Below are positions 59,655-64,000 of a DNA stretch of 64,000 nt, one piece after another. The notes beneath the pieces were generated by a model. That model had not been told where the DNA came from. It worked only from the letters and a program-made list of their open reading frames with translations, and searched no databases. Location of the stretch: assembly GCA_930990965.1 (NCBI GenBank), contig CAKNRQ010000001.1, positions 289,512-353,511 on the forward strand. Reading direction: 5' to 3'. Positions within the stretch are counted from its first letter, which is position 1, and each line of letters begins with the position of its first letter. The stretch comes from an uncultured Clostridia bacterium. Lineage in GTDB: Bacteria > Bacillota > Clostridia > Oscillospirales > Oscillospiraceae. The translations under genes and the position numbers were made by a program.

Positions 59655-60098
59655 GTGACGGGTGAAAAAAAGCTCACGCGCAGAAGCGCGGTATTCATCA
59701 TCCTGATAGCGGCTGTAATACTCGCGGTCATCGTTCTGGTCTGCTCGGAGCCGGAGGGCTCGGGTTTGGACACCACGGCGGCGCGGGTAGAATATCTGGC
59801 CGGGCTCGGCTGGGAAGTCAACCCCGGGAGTGAGACGGCACGTGAAGTCACTCTGCCAGACGAGCTGGATGGTGTAATAGCCCAGTACAACGCCATACAA
59901 AAGCAGCAGGGCTTCGATCTAGAGCCCTACGCCGGCAAAACAATTGAAAGCTATTCTTACGAGCTGCTAAACTATCCCACAGGCGAAGAAAACGTCACAG
60001 CACAGCTCTTCGTCTACGACGGCCGTGCAATCGGCGGTGACATACATTCTTCTTCGCTGGGAGGCTTCATGCACGGAATAATAAAAGACACGGCCTGA
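59655..60098 (+). CDS. Membrane-anchored DUF4830-type protein
   Basis: 147 residues, GTG start behind GGGAGGGATG. A basic N terminus and one membrane segment (AVFIILIAAVILAVIVLVC), then an extracellular domain with YLAGLGWEV, VTLPDELDGVIAQYNAIQ and QQGFDLEPYAG, which match the DUF4830 pattern of Clostridia. Function unknown. The only + strand gene in the host part. Confidence 0.75.
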   Translation: MTGEKKLTRRSAVFIILIAAVILAVIVLVCSEPEGSGLDTTAARVEYLAGLGWEVNPGSETAREVTLPDELDGVIAQYNAIQKQQGFDLEPYAGKTIESYSYELLNYPTGEENVTAQLFVYDGRAIGGDIHSSSLGGFMHGIIKDTA

Positions 60099-60178
60099 CC
60101 CATTCTTCAAGCCCCTGCGGAGAGGTCAGCCGCGCAGAAAACCACAGTCAAAGCAGCAGCACTGCACCAACATCACTA

Positions 60179-60208
60179 AGAAAGGCTCGGCTTGCGCCGA
60201 GCCTTTCT
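60179..60208 (-). terminator. Terminator of the rpsG-fusA-tuf operon
   Basis: Perfect 13-bp stem (60179-60191, 60196-60208) with a four-base loop, 14 bases after the tuf stop codon. The T-rich side on the - strand is TTTCTTAG. Confidence 0.85.
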
Positions 60209-60222
60209 GATTAAAAGTCTAA

Positions 60223-61461
60223 TTACTCGTTGATGGCGATAACAACGCCGGAGCCGACGGTACGGCCGCCCTCACGGATAGCGAAGCGGAGGCCGTTCTC
60301 GATGGCGATGGGGGTGATCAGTTCAACGTCCATATCGACGTTGTCGCCGGGCATGCACATCTCAACGCCTTCGGGCAGGGAGATGACGCCGGTAACGTCG
60401 GTGGTACGGAAGTAGAACTGGGGACGATAGTTGTTGAAGAACGGGGTGTGACGGCCGCCCTCATCCTTGCTCAGGACGTAAACCTGGCCCTTGAACTTGG
60501 TGTGGGGGTGAATGCTCTTCGGGGCAGCGAGAACCTGGCCGCGCTCGACGTCCTTCTTCGCGATGCCGCGGAGCAGGGTGCCGACGTTGTCGCCAGCCTC
60601 GGCGAACTCGAGGGTCTTGTGGAACATCTCGGTGCCGGTGACGACGGTCTCCTGGGTCTCCTTGATGCCGACGATCTCAACCTTGTCGCCGACCTTGACG
60701 CGGCCACGCTCGACACGGCCGGTGGTAACGGTGCCACGGCCGGTGATGGTGAAGACGTCCTCGATGGGCATCAGGAACGGCTGGTCAGCCTTGCGCTCGG
60801 GGGTCTCGATCCAGGTGTCGACAGCGTCCATGAGCTCCCAGATGCAGTTGTACTCGGGGGCGTGAGGATCGGTGCTGTTGCTCTCGAGGACCTTCAGAGC
60901 GGAGCCCTTGATGATCGGGGTGTCGTCGCCGGGGAACTCGTACTTGTCGAGCAGCTCACGGACTTCCATCTCGACGAGCTCGAGCAGCTCGGGATCGTCG
61001 ACCTGGTCGCACTTGTTCAGGAAGACGACTATATAGGGAACGTTAACCTGACGGGCGAGCAGCAGGTGCTCACGGGTCTGGGCCATGGGGCCGTCGGAGG
61101 CGGCGATAACGAGGATGGCACCGTCCATCTGAGCAGCGCCGGTGATCATGTTCTTGATGTAGTCGGCGTGGCCCGGGCAGTCGACGTGGGCGTAGTGGCG
61201 GCCCTGGATCTGCTCGCCGTTGAGGCCGGTGCGGTCATCGGTCTGGTACTCGACGTGAGCGGTGTTGATCGTGATGCCGCGGGCGCGCTCCTCGGGAGCC
61301 TTGTCTATCTGGTCGTAGGCGGTGTACTCGGCGGCGCCTTCGTCAGCCATGTGCAGAACCTTGGTGATAGCGGCGGTAAGGGTGGTCTTGCCGTGGTCTA
61401 TGTGGCCGATGGTGCCAATGTTGACGTGGGGCTTGGTGCGGTTAAACATCTGCTTTGCCAT
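60223..61461 (-). CDS. tuf: Elongation factor Tu
   Basis: 412 residues, about 12 longer than usual. Carries G1 [10 protein letters not shown]3 DCPGHADY, G4 NKCD and the three domains in normal order; delivers aminoacyl-tRNA to the ribosome. The extra length is an insertion ([13 protein letters not shown]) between HVEYQT and [11 protein letters not shown], in the loop joining switch I to the G3 strand. Strong codon bias. Last gene of rpsG-fusA-tuf. Confidence 0.97.
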   Translation of the reverse strand: MAKQMFNRTKPHVNIGTIGHIDHGKTTLTAAITKVLHMADEGAAEYTAYDQIDKAPEERARGITINTAHVEYQTDDRTGLNGEQIQGRHYAHVDCPGHADYIKNMITGAAQMDGAILVIAASDGPMAQTREHLLLARQVNVPYIVVFLNKCDQVDDPELLELVEMEVRELLDKYEFPGDDTPIIKGSALKVLESNSTDPHAPEYNCIWELMDAVDTWIETPERKADQPFLMPIEDVFTITGRGTVTTGRVERGRVKVGDKVEIVGIKETQETVVTGTEMFHKTLEFAEAGDNVGTLLRGIAKKDVERGQVLAAPKSIHPHTKFKGQVYVLSKDEGGRHTPFFNNYRPQFYFRTTDVTGVISLPEGVEMCMPGDNVDMDVELITPIAIENGLRFAIREGGRTVGSGVVIAINE

Positions 61462-61523
61462 TTTGATATCCTCCTTAGTAATCAGTGGATGAAATGTTTA
61501 CTGGAATGTATCGTAAGCGAGGC

Positions 61524-63596
<2,073 letters not shown>

Positions 63597-63634
63597 ATAA
63601 CGCTACGCTCCTACTAAAACTAAGCTTCTTTCTC

Positions 63635-64000
63635 TTACCACCTGAAATGAGCGAATGCCTTGTTGCTTTCGGCCATCTTGTGGGTGTCCTCACGGCGCTT
63701 CACAGCGGCGCCGAGGTTGTTGCAGGCATCCATGATCTCGCCGGCCAGGCGCTCTTTCATAGTCTTCTCGCCGCGCTTGCGGGCGAACATGGTCAGCCAG
63801 CGCAGGCCGAGAGTCTGACGCCGCTCGGGACGGACCTCGATAGGCACCTGATAAGTGGCGCCGCCGACACGGCGGGCCTTGACTTCCAGGCTGGGCATGA
63901 TGTTATTCATGGCCTCAGTGAACGCCTCGAGCGGGTCCTTGCCGGTCTTTTCCTTTATAATGTCAAACGCATCGTACACGACCTTCTGTGCGACGCCCTT
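63635..64000 (-). CDS. rpsG: 30S ribosomal protein S7 (partial, 5' end outside window)
   Basis: The C-terminal ~121 residues; the frame runs off the right edge. [26 protein letters not shown] and [23 protein letters not shown] are the conserved uS7 core; it ends AHFRW. Nucleates assembly of the 30S head by binding 16S rRNA. Confidence 0.96.
   Translation of the reverse strand, partial: KGVAQKVVYDAFDIIKEKTGKDPLEAFTEAMNNIMPSLEVKARRVGGATYQVPIEVRPERRQTLGLRWLTMFARKRGEKTMKERLAGEIMDACNNLGAAVKRREDTHKMAESNKAFAHFRW

Overview
The window is the right-hand ~51 kb of a large tailed-phage (siphovirus-type) prophage followed by ~13 kb of bacterial chromosome. Strong Shine-Dalgarno sites, TTGACA/TATAAT promoters, an ftsE-ftsX-M23 peptidase-CtpA block, greA-lysS and rpsG-fusA-tuf all point to a Firmicute of class Clostridia. 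The GC-rich host genes, the SLH proteins and the oxygen-sensitive radical SAM enzymes suit an anaerobic gut lineage such as Oscillospirales; that last step is inference. The prophage is visibly less GC-rich than the host.

Layout. 1-5643: terminase large subunit (cut by the window edge), portal, protease with a nested scaffold, decoration protein and major capsid protein. 5703-9982: connector, completion and tail tube genes. 9998-12056: a zinc-ribbon protein, a RuvC-like nuclease and two pre-tape-measure genes. 12147-27960: a 2711-aa tape measure, distal tail protein, tail spike with a C-terminal S74 chaperone, and baseplate/upper proteins. 28022-39337: an unusually long run of small modular fibre proteins. 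39351-42207: a multidomain lysin and three membrane proteins, closed by a bidirectional terminator. 42270-50849: lysogeny and cargo region with an SLH surface protein, two related XRE regulators, an ImmA-type protease, a Y-family polymerase cassette, a NYN-domain protein and a triple zinc-ribbon protein. No integrase lies between the repressor and the host gene lysS, so the integrase and early genes must be left of the window, or absent.

The most unusual system is at 33352-37635. A fibre-like protein has a strict five-residue repeat (Gly every fifth residue, 19 then 12 times). Its Cys residues share one position of the repeat and mostly recur every 15 residues, as expected for a cysteine ladder on one face of a three-sided beta-helix. 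It is followed at once by two overlapping radical SAM genes and a gene of unknown function, all inside the tail-fibre operon. I infer a phage structural protein that is post-translationally modified by its own radical SAM maturases, a RiPP-like chemistry built into a virion appendage.

Other themes are nested in-frame starts with strong ribosome binding sites (scaffold; lysozyme and wall-binding parts of the lysin), four genes whose ribosome binding site points at a non-standard start codon (ACG, ATT, ACG, ATC), and repeated internal terminators that split the late operon. Coding strand is + for the phage late genes and - for nearly all host genes.
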